Below, piece by piece: positions 20,563 to 28,965 of a stretch of 29,015 nucleotides of DNA (position 1 is the first letter of the stretch; each line of letters opens with the position of its first letter). Both the position numbers and the translations under genes were made by a program. The notes beneath the pieces were generated by a model. That model was not told the origin of the DNA. It was given only the letters and a program-made list of their open reading frames with translations, and made no database searches. This DNA is from a virus: positions 401-29,415 of IMG/VR virus record IMGVR_UViG_3300030390_000428, one strand, 5' to 3'.

Positions 20563-23307
20563 ATGGCAGTTGCGGCATTCACAGCATTAGTTCAAACAGT
20601 CGTAACAATAGCAGGTGGTACTGCTTTTGGTGCAATGGCTTTCCTTGGGCAAACTGGATTTCATGCATTTTTAGCGATGACTGCTACATATGCAGTATTG
20701 GGTGCAGTTAGTCGGGAGCTTTTTGCACAGCCAAGCCTAGACACAATGAATGGCATTAATTTTAATGTTCGCGATCCTGCGGCAACTAGAAAAATAATAT
20801 ACGGCAAGTGTAGAGTTGGTGGCGCAATTGTTTTCTTCAATACATCAGACACAGACAACAACTATTTGCATTTAGTTATTGCGGTTGCGGGACATGAAAT
20901 AGAGAGTTACGAGCAGGTATATTTTGGTGATAGAAAAGTATGGGAAAGCGGAAGCTACATTGATGATGGCACAATAGATTGGGAAGACCATTGTCTGTTG
21001 AGTTTTCACAAGGGCGACCAGACAGCGGCAGACAGCACTTTAGTAGATGCGGCAACTGGTTTCACTAGCGACCACAAACTACTAGGCACTGCTTACGTTT
21101 ATGTAAGGCTAGATTATAATGCTGAGATTTATGTTTCGGGCGTTCCAAATGTTTCTTTTGTTGTAAAAGGCAAAAAAGTTTTAGACCCTAGAAGCGCATC
21201 TACAGCATACAGCAACAACCCCGCCCTTATTGCTTATGATTACCTATTAGATACTGAATATGGTTTAGGTGAAAGCGCGGCAAACATAGACACAGCATCA
21301 GTAATTGCATCTGCAAACATTTGCGATGCTACAGTAACAATTACAGGTGCAACACAGAAAGCCTTTGAATGTGATGGCGTACTAGATAGCGGTACAAATA
21401 TCAAAGTTAACCTAGAGTCTATACTTTCAAGCATGATAGGTTCGGTTAGTTACTATAATGGCAAGTTTTCGATCATAGCGCACAATCATTACACAGCTAT
21501 TTCTGATGCAGTTGATACGTCCATGATTGTTTCTCCGATACAGGTAAGCACAAAGCGAAGCAGGAAATCTCAGCACAATACAGTCAAAGGGCAATTCATC
21601 TCAGAAGAAAACGATTATGTTGTTGCTGATTACCCTGTACAGAAAAATGCCTCTTACATAACTGAAGACGGGCAAGAAATGCCGCTTAATATGACTCTAG
21701 CGATGACAACTAATAACGTCAGGGCGCAAAGAATCGCAAAGCTAGTTATGGAGAAATCGCGACAGCAAATGACGATTAGCCTTGAGCTAAATCTAAGCGG
21801 TTTGAAATACGCGGTCGGTGATAATATTAAAATTAATTATGCTCGTTTTAGTTGGACAAACAAAGAGTTCGAAGTTACGAGTCTACAGCTATTGCCAGAC
21901 CCTGAGCGCGGATTAATTGTTTCTATTAAAGCAGTAGAAAATAATGCATCTGCCTATGCTTGGGTTGCGGGTGATGCAGTTGCTTTTGTTGTTGCGCCTC
22001 AAGTTGACGTTTACGATGGAACTACTGTAATTGCTCCGACCAATATTAAAGTATACGCAGACGAGGAAGATAACCATGTAAGAATAGTTTGGCAGGGTGT
22101 AAAAGAGTCAGATGGAGCAGACCCCGCTGAACCTTATTTTAGCCATTATGAAATTTTAGCAAAACGTCAGGGCGGACAACCCCAACAGCAAATAAGACAC
22201 ACAGACGAAACATTCATTACAGAATACGAATATCACTGGAGTAGCAGAGCAAAAGTGGACAGAAATTTATTCTTTGAGGTGCGAGCGGTTAATTTGCGAG
22301 GTTACAAGAGCGCACCACTAGCATCTGCTGTAGTTGCAAGAAATGATGTGTTTCCAGATATACAAGATAACCAGTACAAAAAGGTTTTCTCAACAATTGC
22401 AGAGCCAACAGAAGATCAGCTAACCGCTTTAATTATTGATGCGGGTTATACTCTTGAGGATGGGTTAGAAATTTCTTATATTAGGGTGGATGGTTCAGGT
22501 GCTGTTATAGACACTCAAGATTATATTTACGAATCGAGTCTTATGATTCTTAATCAATCAACAACATTGCAACCCACATCAGAAGGGGCAGATACAATTG
22601 CAGTAACCAACGGAGATTTTAACCCTCCCTACGATGGTTGGACTGTTCAGGGAAACTCGATTACATTCAGTTCGCTATTTTTTAATCATTTTTTATTGTT
22701 TACTAATTCTGGTGGTGATCATTACGCCTACCAATTTATTGAAGATACTGACAATGAAGAAAGGCAATTAAATTTCAAAATAACAAATATGACTAGCGGG
22801 CAAATTGTAGCTAGAGTTATGGATGCTACAACAATGACACAAATTGTCATCCAGAATTTTACGGCAAATGGTGATCATTCTCTAGCTTTTACTAGCACAA
22901 GGAACTATGCAATTGTTTTCTATGGGTATGCTGATGATGATACTAATGCTGAACTAGACCTTGTAACGATCACAGCTCCGCAGACTGATGCAGGGCAAAA
23001 ATATACATTCCAAATTGATACAGAGTCGGCTGTTACTTGGGGGGTTTCTACTAGTGCTACTACTGGAATACCAAGCACAGGTGTGACGACACCAAACGCA
23101 GGTTTCACGGGTACAAACCTTAGAAAGCCCAATGGTAATGCATATGTAGAATATTCTTTGCTAAGAAATAAGGCTAACGTAGGGTTTTCACAGCAAACTA
23201 TTACAGTGACTGCTGAATGGACTGAAAGCGAAATAATAGACGGGCAACCGACTACACTGATAAAATCAGCAGAGCGATCAGTTATTCTAAAAGCTGAGGT
23301 TTTATAA
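20563..23307 (+). CDS. J-like tail tip / central hub protein
   Basis: The 914-aa protein resembles phage J-type tip attachment proteins. It has a hydrophobic N-terminus (residues 1-52), RKIIYGKCRVGGAIVFF (76-92), the hub region with YDYLLDTEYGLG and SGLKYAVGDNIKINY, a fibronectin-III-like part (about 480-595, with VRIVWQGVK and FEVRAVN) and a beta-rich, CBM-like module (about 676-806, GDFNPPYDGWTVQGN) before a C-terminal beta domain. It would form the host-recognition tip. The extra C-terminal modules make adsorption specificity likely to sit there. Confidence 0.85.
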   Translation: MAVAAFTALVQTVVTIAGGTAFGAMAFLGQTGFHAFLAMTATYAVLGAVSRELFAQPSLDTMNGINFNVRDPAATRKIIYGKCRVGGAIVFFNTSDTDNNYLHLVIAVAGHEIESYEQVYFGDRKVWESGSYIDDGTIDWEDHCLLSFHKGDQTAADSTLVDAATGFTSDHKLLGTAYVYVRLDYNAEIYVSGVPNVSFVVKGKKVLDPRSASTAYSNNPALIAYDYLLDTEYGLGESAANIDTASVIASANICDATVTITGATQKAFECDGVLDSGTNIKVNLESILSSMIGSVSYYNGKFSIIAHNHYTAISDAVDTSMIVSPIQVSTKRSRKSQHNTVKGQFISEENDYVVADYPVQKNASYITEDGQEMPLNMTLAMTTNNVRAQRIAKLVMEKSRQQMTISLELNLSGLKYAVGDNIKINYARFSWTNKEFEVTSLQLLPDPERGLIVSIKAVENNASAYAWVAGDAVAFVVAPQVDVYDGTTVIAPTNIKVYADEEDNHVRIVWQGVKESDGADPAEPYFSHYEILAKRQGGQPQQQIRHTDETFITEYEYHWSSRAKVDRNLFFEVRAVNLRGYKSAPLASAVVARNDVFPDIQDNQYKKVFSTIAEPTEDQLTALIIDAGYTLEDGLEISYIRVDGSGAVIDTQDYIYESSLMILNQSTTLQPTSEGADTIAVTNGDFNPPYDGWTVQGNSITFSSLFFNHFLLFTNSGGDHYAYQFIEDTDNEERQLNFKITNMTSGQIVARVMDATTMTQIVIQNFTANGDHSLAFTSTRNYAIVFYGYADDDTNAELDLVTITAPQTDAGQKYTFQIDTESAVTWGVSTSATTGIPSTGVTTPNAGFTGTNLRKPNGNAYVEYSLLRNKANVGFSQQTITVTAEWTESEIIDGQPTTLIKSAERSVILKAEVL

Positions 23308-24525
23308 ATGAGTTGGAATAAAAATATAAAAAGAATATCAGGCAATATGGTCATAGATGGCACATTGACTGCTGACCAAATAAAGACTGACAGCCTAACA
23401 GCTAACAAGTTTACAGGTGCAACTGAGGAAGAATACTACAACTTTTTCGATGATACGACTATTGGCTTTAATTCTTTTACTGTTGTTCACGAGTTCGACT
23501 TTCCTTCAACTGAATTAAATTTAGTTAAGGGAAGGCATATTAAAATTGAATACAATGCGAAACTAGCAACAGGAACAAGTGGACAGGTAAGCCCATCTGT
23601 TGAGTTGCAGACGGAAATTAAAGTTCCAGATACACCAAGCTATAGAGGCATTGGTAGAGGGTATCACGTTAGCTTTCCATCTACAGGAATGCAAAGAATA
23701 GAATTTAACGGGAACGTAGTTAATCGTTTTGGTTGCGGTAGTGTTGGTGCAATTAGCTCCTATAGGGTATATAGAAACTTACATTTTAGGCAAAATGTTG
23801 AACAATCAGAATTAGTTGTAAATGGCGGGTTTTCTGGCATAAGCAATTGGGTTGGTTCTGGCGGTACTTTTTCACACTATTTAGGAACTGCTTATATAAC
23901 TCAAGATGCTAACGCAGACAGAGCATACTTTTATCAGGCAGTGACTGTTGAGGTTGGTAAGAAATATAGATTTAGCGGGCTATCTTACACAAATTCGAAT
24001 ACGTCAGGTGCAAAATTACACATTTCAACTAGCAGTGATATTGCAAATGCGTTTCTATCATCAGACCCTTTTTCAGCTAATTCTGGCAACCGAACTTATA
24101 CTAAAGATTTTATTGCCACAACCACTACTGTTTATGTTATGGGTGAAGCCACATCATCTACAAGCGGGCAATATGCAGTCTTTGATAACTTTAGCCTTAA
24201 AGAATTACAAGAAAAAACGTATGTCGATGTAACCACATCAGGCGGGCAAATTGTACCCACTGGCGGCGATGCTTATGTTTATCATCATCCATTTGGGGCT
24301 ACTTCATCAGGAGATTGGGCGGTAGTTGATACGCGAAAAATAAGTTACCGAACTGTACCTTTTAACCATTTTTTGCAGATAACTAGTGAAGTGTATCTTG
24401 GTGCTGAAACAATTACTTATGAGTGTAGATTACGAATAAAACACTTAGCTTTTGGTGATACATTAACAACTGAGCCAAGTAAAGTTTTGATGCAGAGCAG
24501 AATGATTGGAGAGCAGTCATCATGA
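23308..24525 (+). CDS. Tail fibre / receptor-binding protein with carbohydrate-binding-like module
   Basis: The 405-aa protein starts with a tail-attachment stretch familiar from tail proteins (GNMVIDGTLTADQIKTDSLT, residues 12-31). Residues about 168-300 resemble a jelly-roll carbohydrate-binding module (LVVNGGFSGISNWVGSGG, then AVTVEVGKKYRFSG and VFDNFSLKEL). The end is beta-rich. It follows the tip gene without a gap and probably sits on the tip, binding a surface glycan. This is inferred from pattern. Confidence 0.7.
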   Translation: MSWNKNIKRISGNMVIDGTLTADQIKTDSLTANKFTGATEEEYYNFFDDTTIGFNSFTVVHEFDFPSTELNLVKGRHIKIEYNAKLATGTSGQVSPSVELQTEIKVPDTPSYRGIGRGYHVSFPSTGMQRIEFNGNVVNRFGCGSVGAISSYRVYRNLHFRQNVEQSELVVNGGFSGISNWVGSGGTFSHYLGTAYITQDANADRAYFYQAVTVEVGKKYRFSGLSYTNSNTSGAKLHISTSSDIANAFLSSDPFSANSGNRTYTKDFIATTTTVYVMGEATSSTSGQYAVFDNFSLKELQEKTYVDVTTSGGQIVPTGGDAYVYHHPFGATSSGDWAVVDTRKISYRTVPFNHFLQITSEVYLGAETITYECRLRIKHLAFGDTLTTEPSKVLMQSRMIGEQSS

Positions 24526-24770
24526 TAATTGTAGGATATGAGTCACGAACAACAGAAGACCCGTACTCGGAAGAAATTGTAGTTAGCCGCCATGACACCA
24601 AACAAGAAGCTAACTCTGCAATGATAGAGTTACGCATAGCGCAACAAGGAAACGACAATCTGTTACAATACTTCTATGCTTTAAATAAAACAGATACAGA
24701 ATATAAAATCACTGGCGTAGTGGATAAAGATAAACCACTACCCCCAACTGCACCAGATGGCGAGGATTAA
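24522..24770 (+). CDS. Unknown small tail-region protein
   Basis: The 82-aa product has no recognised motif. It ends in a proline-rich acidic tail (DKPLPPTAPDGED). It overlaps the fibre gene through an ATGA and precedes the next tail gene by one base. It may be a small tip or fibre assembly factor. Confidence 0.6.
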   Translation: MIIVGYESRTTEDPYSEEIVVSRHDTKQEANSAMIELRIAQQGNDNLLQYFYALNKTDTEYKITGVVDKDKPLPPTAPDGED

Positions 24771-24771
24771 A

Positions 24772-25125
24772 ATGAGCGCAGGCAAATATGATATAACGAT
24801 AGATCAAGGTTCAGACTTTAAGCTAACTCTGGTCATTAAAGATGGTGATGCAGTTAGAAACTTAGATGGGCATTTTGCTAGAGGGCATTTGCGAGCTTCA
24901 ATGGATACCGCACAGCATTGGGCGTTTGATTTTACAGACAGCAGTTACAACAGCAGTGGTACGCTAGTAATGAAGATGGCAAATGATGTAGTCGCAAACA
25001 ATGGCAACACAGCACTTAGCGAAGGAAACTATTTTTACGATGTCGAGATATACACATCAGGCGATGCGACAGTTGAGCGCATTCTACAAGGCAAAGCAAA
25101 GGTTACAAGAGAGGTGACTAGGTAG
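24772..25125 (+). CDS. Small beta-rich tail-fibre-region protein
   Basis: The 117-aa product opens KYDITIDQGSDFKLTLVIKDGD, a pattern I have seen in small tail-fibre-region proteins of other marine phages, and is a predicted beta sandwich, perhaps linking the fibre to the tip. ATG at 24772 follows GAGG; the TAGTG junction couples it to the S74 fibre. Confidence 0.6.
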   Translation: MSAGKYDITIDQGSDFKLTLVIKDGDAVRNLDGHFARGHLRASMDTAQHWAFDFTDSSYNSSGTLVMKMANDVVANNGNTALSEGNYFYDVEIYTSGDATVERILQGKAKVTREVTR

Positions 25126-26039
25126 TGGGTGTTGCAGTTACTGAGAACGTAACGACTGTCACAGCAACAGGTGGTGTAACTGTAGATATTACAGAGAACA
25201 CAACCAGTGTTTCGGTGTCTGATAATACTGCGACCCTCACAATTGCACCTAGCGAAACATCTGTATCTGTAACAGGTAACACAACCGCTATTAATGTGAC
25301 TAGCACAGACACTAGTGTGAATGTCACAAGCGACTCTATTGGTACGTCTGGCAGTCAAACACTTTTTGGCAACCTGACTATAGAATCTAGGGGCGCACTT
25401 AGCAATGTCCTCTATGAGCATCTTACTTTTAAGCACGAAGATACAGCTGTGCAAATAGCAGGTAAGATTAATGCAATTACCAATACAAATGCACCTGCGG
25501 GATTATGCATAGGTGTTAATAAGGGTGCTATAAAGTTTTTTGATGGATTCAATCAACGCTCAATTTCGCCTTGTGATGTAGATACTGGAAGCACTACCGA
25601 TAACATAGTTAAGGTTGGTAATTCTTTTTCGAGGTTTGCGATAGGGTATTTTGCAAGCGGAATAGCAACATCATCTGACAGAAATGAAAAAAAAGATATT
25701 GAACAATTAAACGAAGCAGAGTTACGAGTTGCGACAAAATGCAAAACTCTACTAAGAAAATACCGAAGAACAGAAGCAATTGCAGAAAAAGGTGTAAATG
25801 CTCGCATTCATTTTGGTATAATCGCACAAGATTTAAAAGATGCTTTTACATCAGAAGGCTTAGATGCTCACCGATACGCTATGTTTATGTCTGATACATG
25901 GTATGAGACAGAAGAAAATGGCATAGCCTATCCTAGCCTAAATGATGTTCAAGAAGACTTGCGAGAAATTGCAGTAGAGAAAACAAGGCTTGGCATTAGA
26001 TACGAACAATTACTAGCATTTATAATAGCGGCTTTATAA
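25125..26039 (+). CDS. Tail fibre with S74 intramolecular chaperone
   Basis: The 304-aa protein has a Thr/Val/Ser-rich shaft of short beta repeats (residues 5-68), a head region, and a C-terminal S74 chaperone beginning at SDRNEKKDI (residues 184-192). In known S74 domains autocleavage occurs just before the serine and uses a Ser-Lys dyad five residues apart; here Ser184 and Lys189 fit. The end LGIRYEQLLAFIIAAL (289-304) is the usual final helix. The chaperone drives trimerisation of the fibre and is then removed. The start is a GTG inside a TAGTG. Confidence 0.85.
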   Translation: MGVAVTENVTTVTATGGVTVDITENTTSVSVSDNTATLTIAPSETSVSVTGNTTAINVTSTDTSVNVTSDSIGTSGSQTLFGNLTIESRGALSNVLYEHLTFKHEDTAVQIAGKINAITNTNAPAGLCIGVNKGAIKFFDGFNQRSISPCDVDTGSTTDNIVKVGNSFSRFAIGYFASGIATSSDRNEKKDIEQLNEAELRVATKCKTLLRKYRRTEAIAEKGVNARIHFGIIAQDLKDAFTSEGLDAHRYAMFMSDTWYETEENGIAYPSLNDVQEDLREIAVEKTRLGIRYEQLLAFIIAAL

Positions 26040-26040
26040 T

Positions 26041-26292
26041 ATGAAAATTGAAAATGGCGAAGCAAAAATACCTTTTAGCACAATTGTAATAGTGGTTATA
26101 CAGGTCGTAGCAATGGTCGCATTCGCTACAAATTTATCTGCGGATTTAGATAAAAGCGAAGCAGAGCTAATCAGGCATGATATTAGAATCAGCCAAATAG
26201 AAGCACAGATGCAGAATCAGCAAATTATACTGGCTAGAATGGATGAAAATTTAAAACACGTTATCAAGAAAATTGATACGCTACAAAAATGA
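26041..26292 (+). CDS. Small membrane protein with coiled-coil (lysis-region)
   Basis: The 83-aa product has one transmembrane segment (residues 12-30, FSTIVIVVIQVVAMVAFAT) and a coiled-coil tail. It lies one base after the S74 fibre gene and overlaps the next gene through ATGA. The topology resembles pinholin- or spanin-type helper proteins, but no family is recognised. Confidence 0.6.
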   Translation: MKIENGEAKIPFSTIVIVVIQVVAMVAFATNLSADLDKSEAELIRHDIRISQIEAQMQNQQIILARMDENLKHVIKKIDTLQK

Positions 26293-26909
26293 AACCTCTA
26301 TTTCTACTGTTTTTTTTAGCATTGACAGTTGAGGCTAATGAGCAGGGTAGTTTGAACAACTATCATGGCGAGAACAGTGTAGCTAACAGTAACAACAACA
26401 CGACCGATACAAGTACCACCACCGAAAACACCTACAACGGCGCAGGTTCATCAAGCGAAATCCCAGTAGGTTCTGCAATAAGCCCAACCTTTATGTCTAA
26501 TGGTTCTGATACTTGCTTGAAAGGAATAGCAGGTTCAGTGCAGACAGTGGCTATTGGCTTTAGTTCTGGCGGTTACACCTTAGATGTAGACTGTACAAGG
26601 CTAAAATATTCACGAATGCTTTCTACTCTTGGGCTAAAAGTGGCGGCAGTTTCTATGCTCTGCCAGAGCGAGGAAGTTTATAAATCGATGTTGTTAGCGG
26701 GTTCACCATGCCCGTTTATAAACAATGGGAGATTAGTCGCGGGGAAGCGGGGGTTGATGCTGATAAAGCAGAACCCAGAACTATATATTCCTGATTACAA
26801 AAAGAATCAGAAGTATTACAACGGCATTCTCCAAATAGGTAAGGTGAGCGAAGATGTGGAAGAAGATAGTATCTCTATTAGCGATAAGTACCGCAGTACA
26901 AAGCAATGA
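26289..26909 (+). CDS. Exported protein with Cys-containing domain
   Basis: The 206-aa product has a Sec signal peptide (MKPLFLLFFLALTVEA, likely cut after Ala16), an Asn/Thr-rich linker, and a domain with cysteines (SDTCLKGIAGSVQTVAIGFSSGG and VDCTRLK, then LCQSEE and SPCPF). There is no lipobox. It would reach the periplasm or be placed on virions. Its position before the lysis genes is unusual for a structural protein. I have a loose memory of similar proteins in other marine phages, with no known function. Confidence 0.65.
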   Translation: MKPLFLLFFLALTVEANEQGSLNNYHGENSVANSNNNTTDTSTTTENTYNGAGSSSEIPVGSAISPTFMSNGSDTCLKGIAGSVQTVAIGFSSGGYTLDVDCTRLKYSRMLSTLGLKVAAVSMLCQSEEVYKSMLLAGSPCPFINNGRLVAGKRGLMLIKQNPELYIPDYKKNQKYYNGILQIGKVSEDVEEDSISISDKYRSTKQ

Positions 26910-27684
26910 GCTTGATAACCTGATTGACAGCAGTTCTGCTATTGTTGATCAAATAAATACTGGCGTTAAGTTAGTTGGCGCGGCTACCGATTACGCGCAC
27001 ACTGGTGGCGGTTTATCTAATGGAAATCTATCAAGTACAGCACACATTAGTGAGGCGCAAGTTAATGCCTATAATTCTGCCTTATCTAACATGACCGCCT
27101 ATGAGCCTTATGGCGCACCCGTCAAAGAAGTGCTAGAGAATATGGCAATGGATTCATTAACGGAAATGGAGACACACATCCAGACATTCACCGAAGTGGT
27201 TGTGGATATGATCTCAGTACAGCAGGTAGCAGAGAAAGCAGAAACAGCAAGCACCCCTAAGCAAGAGGAGGAGGTGCAAATCTTTGTTGCCCAGAATCAA
27301 GAGATGCTTACAATAGATCAAGATGATGTAGACACATACAACACCAGTGTTGACCAGATAGAGACATCAGCTAACGAAGCATCCGCCTACCTAGCCGTAG
27401 CGAACAGCGAGGCAGTAGAATACCTACAGCAATCTATAGAGGATAAGAACACAACCTCTGCGGATGTTAATATCTTCTATGATGCAGGGGCGCAGTGGGT
27501 AGCAATGGGCTACAACACAACTAGAAACCTCACTGCTGTATACTTAAATGGTAGCGATGCATTTGGTTTGGATTTGTACTACAGCGGGGCAGATATTCTT
27601 GCTTTAGGTACAGAGTCAGAGTTCTATAAAACATCACCAATTGGCATGGGCTACGATTGTTTCTTTGATATGGATTGCGAATAA
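26854..27684 (+). CDS. Second exported protein, overlapping the first
   Basis: The 276-aa acidic protein also begins with a signal peptide (MWKKIVSLLAISTAVQS, likely cut near Ser17) and has no lipobox. It is helical in the middle (MDSLTEMETHIQTFTEVVV and the Ser/Ala-rich 140-185) and ends in an aromatic domain with a cysteine pair (YDCFFDMDCE). It overlaps the preceding exported gene by 56 bases in another frame, with AAGGTGAG just upstream of its ATG, so the two are coupled. A paired periplasmic or particle-associated role is likely but unproven. Confidence 0.65.
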   Translation: MWKKIVSLLAISTAVQSNELDNLIDSSSAIVDQINTGVKLVGAATDYAHTGGGLSNGNLSSTAHISEAQVNAYNSALSNMTAYEPYGAPVKEVLENMAMDSLTEMETHIQTFTEVVVDMISVQQVAEKAETASTPKQEEEVQIFVAQNQEMLTIDQDDVDTYNTSVDQIETSANEASAYLAVANSEAVEYLQQSIEDKNTTSADVNIFYDAGAQWVAMGYNTTRNLTAVYLNGSDAFGLDLYYSGADILALGTESEFYKTSPIGMGYDCFFDMDCE

Positions 27685-28154
27685 TGATTGAAGACAGCGA
27701 GTTAAAAATAGGCGGTCAGACATTTAAGGGCGCGTGGATTATGGTGGTCTTGGCAATTGGCTCTACCATTGGCGGGGGCGTGTGGACGGCATCAAGCCTA
27801 TATGGAAGGCTAGAGGCAGTCGAATCAGTGCAAGTTCCAGACGTAACACCTTTGCATGAATCTATACAACTGATAGAACAACAGCTTAAAGACAACGATA
27901 TAAGCCAATTAAGCGCGAAATTAGCCACTTTAGGCACAAACCTGATAACTATATCATCTCAACAAGAAAGGCTCTTAGAAATCACTACAAGCGTATCTAA
28001 GCTAGAGAAAGATATTGAGACCATGCGAGCCATTGTCGCAAAGGCTGAACTGGTTGTTGAGGATGTAAATCAGATTAAGGCTAATTGGGATACAGCAAAA
28101 ACAGAGTATGACGATATTTGGCGCGCACTTGATGCACTAGCCATGCCGCTATAA
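27684..28154 (+). CDS. Membrane-anchored coiled-coil protein (spanin-like topology)
   Basis: The 156-aa product has a short N-terminal part (GGQTFKGAW), one transmembrane segment (residues 16-38) and a coiled-coil of about 100 residues. Such N-in/C-out coiled-coil proteins next to a holin fit i-spanin or other lysis helper roles, although no outer-membrane lipoprotein partner is seen. The ATG at 27684 gives a TAATG junction with the upstream gene. Confidence 0.6.
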   Translation: MIEDSELKIGGQTFKGAWIMVVLAIGSTIGGGVWTASSLYGRLEAVESVQVPDVTPLHESIQLIEQQLKDNDISQLSAKLATLGTNLITISSQQERLLEITTSVSKLEKDIETMRAIVAKAELVVEDVNQIKANWDTAKTEYDDIWRALDALAMPL

Positions 28155-28169
28155 CAGGAGAAGACAACC

Positions 28170-28541
28170 ATGTGGATGAATTTAATTGCACCAGTAGCCA
28201 AGTTAGCAGGTGGCTTCATGAAGAACAAAGCAGAAGAGAAGCAAGCTAAACACAAAGCCAAGATGCACATGATAAAGAATGATGCCGACTGGGAAACCAA
28301 GATGGCAGAGGCTTCTAATTCGTCATTTAAGGATGAATTTTTCGTAATTGTTTTGAGTTTTCCATTGTTTTTTATTGGCTACGCTGTTGGTGTAGATGAC
28401 CCTGCTATCATTGATAGGGTGAAAGAGGGCTTTAACGCTTTAAACGAACTGCCAGATTGGTATCAATATTTGCTTTTTATAGCAGTTAGTAGTAGTTTTG
28501 GCATCAAAGGTGCTGACAAAATAATGAAGATGAGGAAGTAA
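28170..28541 (+). CDS. Holin (GTA_holin_3TM-like)
   Basis: The 123-aa product has an amphipathic N-terminal helix (LIAPVAKLAGGFM), a charged middle, and two hydrophobic segments (57-75, FFVIVLSFPLFFIGYAVGV; 98-115). This matches the GTA-type holin family, with a short first segment that may act as a third span. It lies directly before the endolysin. It would permeabilise the inner membrane at the right time to release the M15 enzyme. AGGAG precedes the first of two closely spaced ATGs. Confidence 0.75.
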   Translation: MWMNLIAPVAKLAGGFMKNKAEEKQAKHKAKMHMIKNDADWETKMAEASNSSFKDEFFVIVLSFPLFFIGYAVGVDDPAIIDRVKEGFNALNELPDWYQYLLFIAVSSSFGIKGADKIMKMRK

Positions 28542-28542
28542 C

Positions 28543-28965
28543 ATGACTAGCAAAAAGCCAAAGGCTAAAAGCGAAAAGGTAGAGAACAAGTATTTCTCAC
28601 ATAAAGAATTGAAGTGTAAACACACAGGCGAGAACAAGTTTGACCCTGACTTTTTAGACTTGCTGACTAAGATTAGAATTGAATGTGATTTTCCATTCGC
28701 TATATCTAGTGCTTACCGATCACCACAGCACCCGATAGAGATGCGTAAATCACGCGCAGGGGCGCACACATCAGGCAAGGCTGTTGACATATTGTGTCGC
28801 GGAGAAAATGCCGTAAAGCTCGTTTCTGTAGCTATAGCGTTTGGCATTACCCGCATTGGCATACAGCAGAAAGGTTCAGGTCGATTTATTCACATTGATG
28901 CTTGTACCCAAGACGACTTTCCTGAGATCGAGAATTACCCAGAAGAGACTATCTGGTCGTACTAA
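28543..28965 (+). CDS. Endolysin, M15-family peptidase (peptidoglycan L,D- or D,D-type)
   Basis: The 140-aa enzyme carries the M15 layout: YFSHKELKC at 17-25, SSAYRSPQH (55-63), GAHTSGKAVDI (73-83, with zinc ligands His75 and Asp82) and FIHID (115-119, zinc ligand His117). It would cleave peptidoglycan peptide bonds to free the progeny. It has no signal peptide and no extra cell-wall binding domain, as usual for Gram-negative hosts with holin-dependent release. A strong terminator follows the stop. Confidence 0.9.
   Translation: MTSKKPKAKSEKVENKYFSHKELKCKHTGENKFDPDFLDLLTKIRIECDFPFAISSAYRSPQHPIEMRKSRAGAHTSGKAVDILCRGENAVKLVSVAIAFGITRIGIQQKGSGRFIHIDACTQDDFPEIENYPEETIWSY

Noticed and set aside
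22920-23408. 162-codon minus-strand frame opposite the tip gene end
   Set aside because: Opposes two well-supported genes and shows no motif; reads as a shadow.
25035-25454. 139-codon minus-strand Cys-rich frame
   Set aside because: The Cys richness comes from the reverse of Thr/Ala codons in the repeat shaft of the S74 fibre; no start signal.
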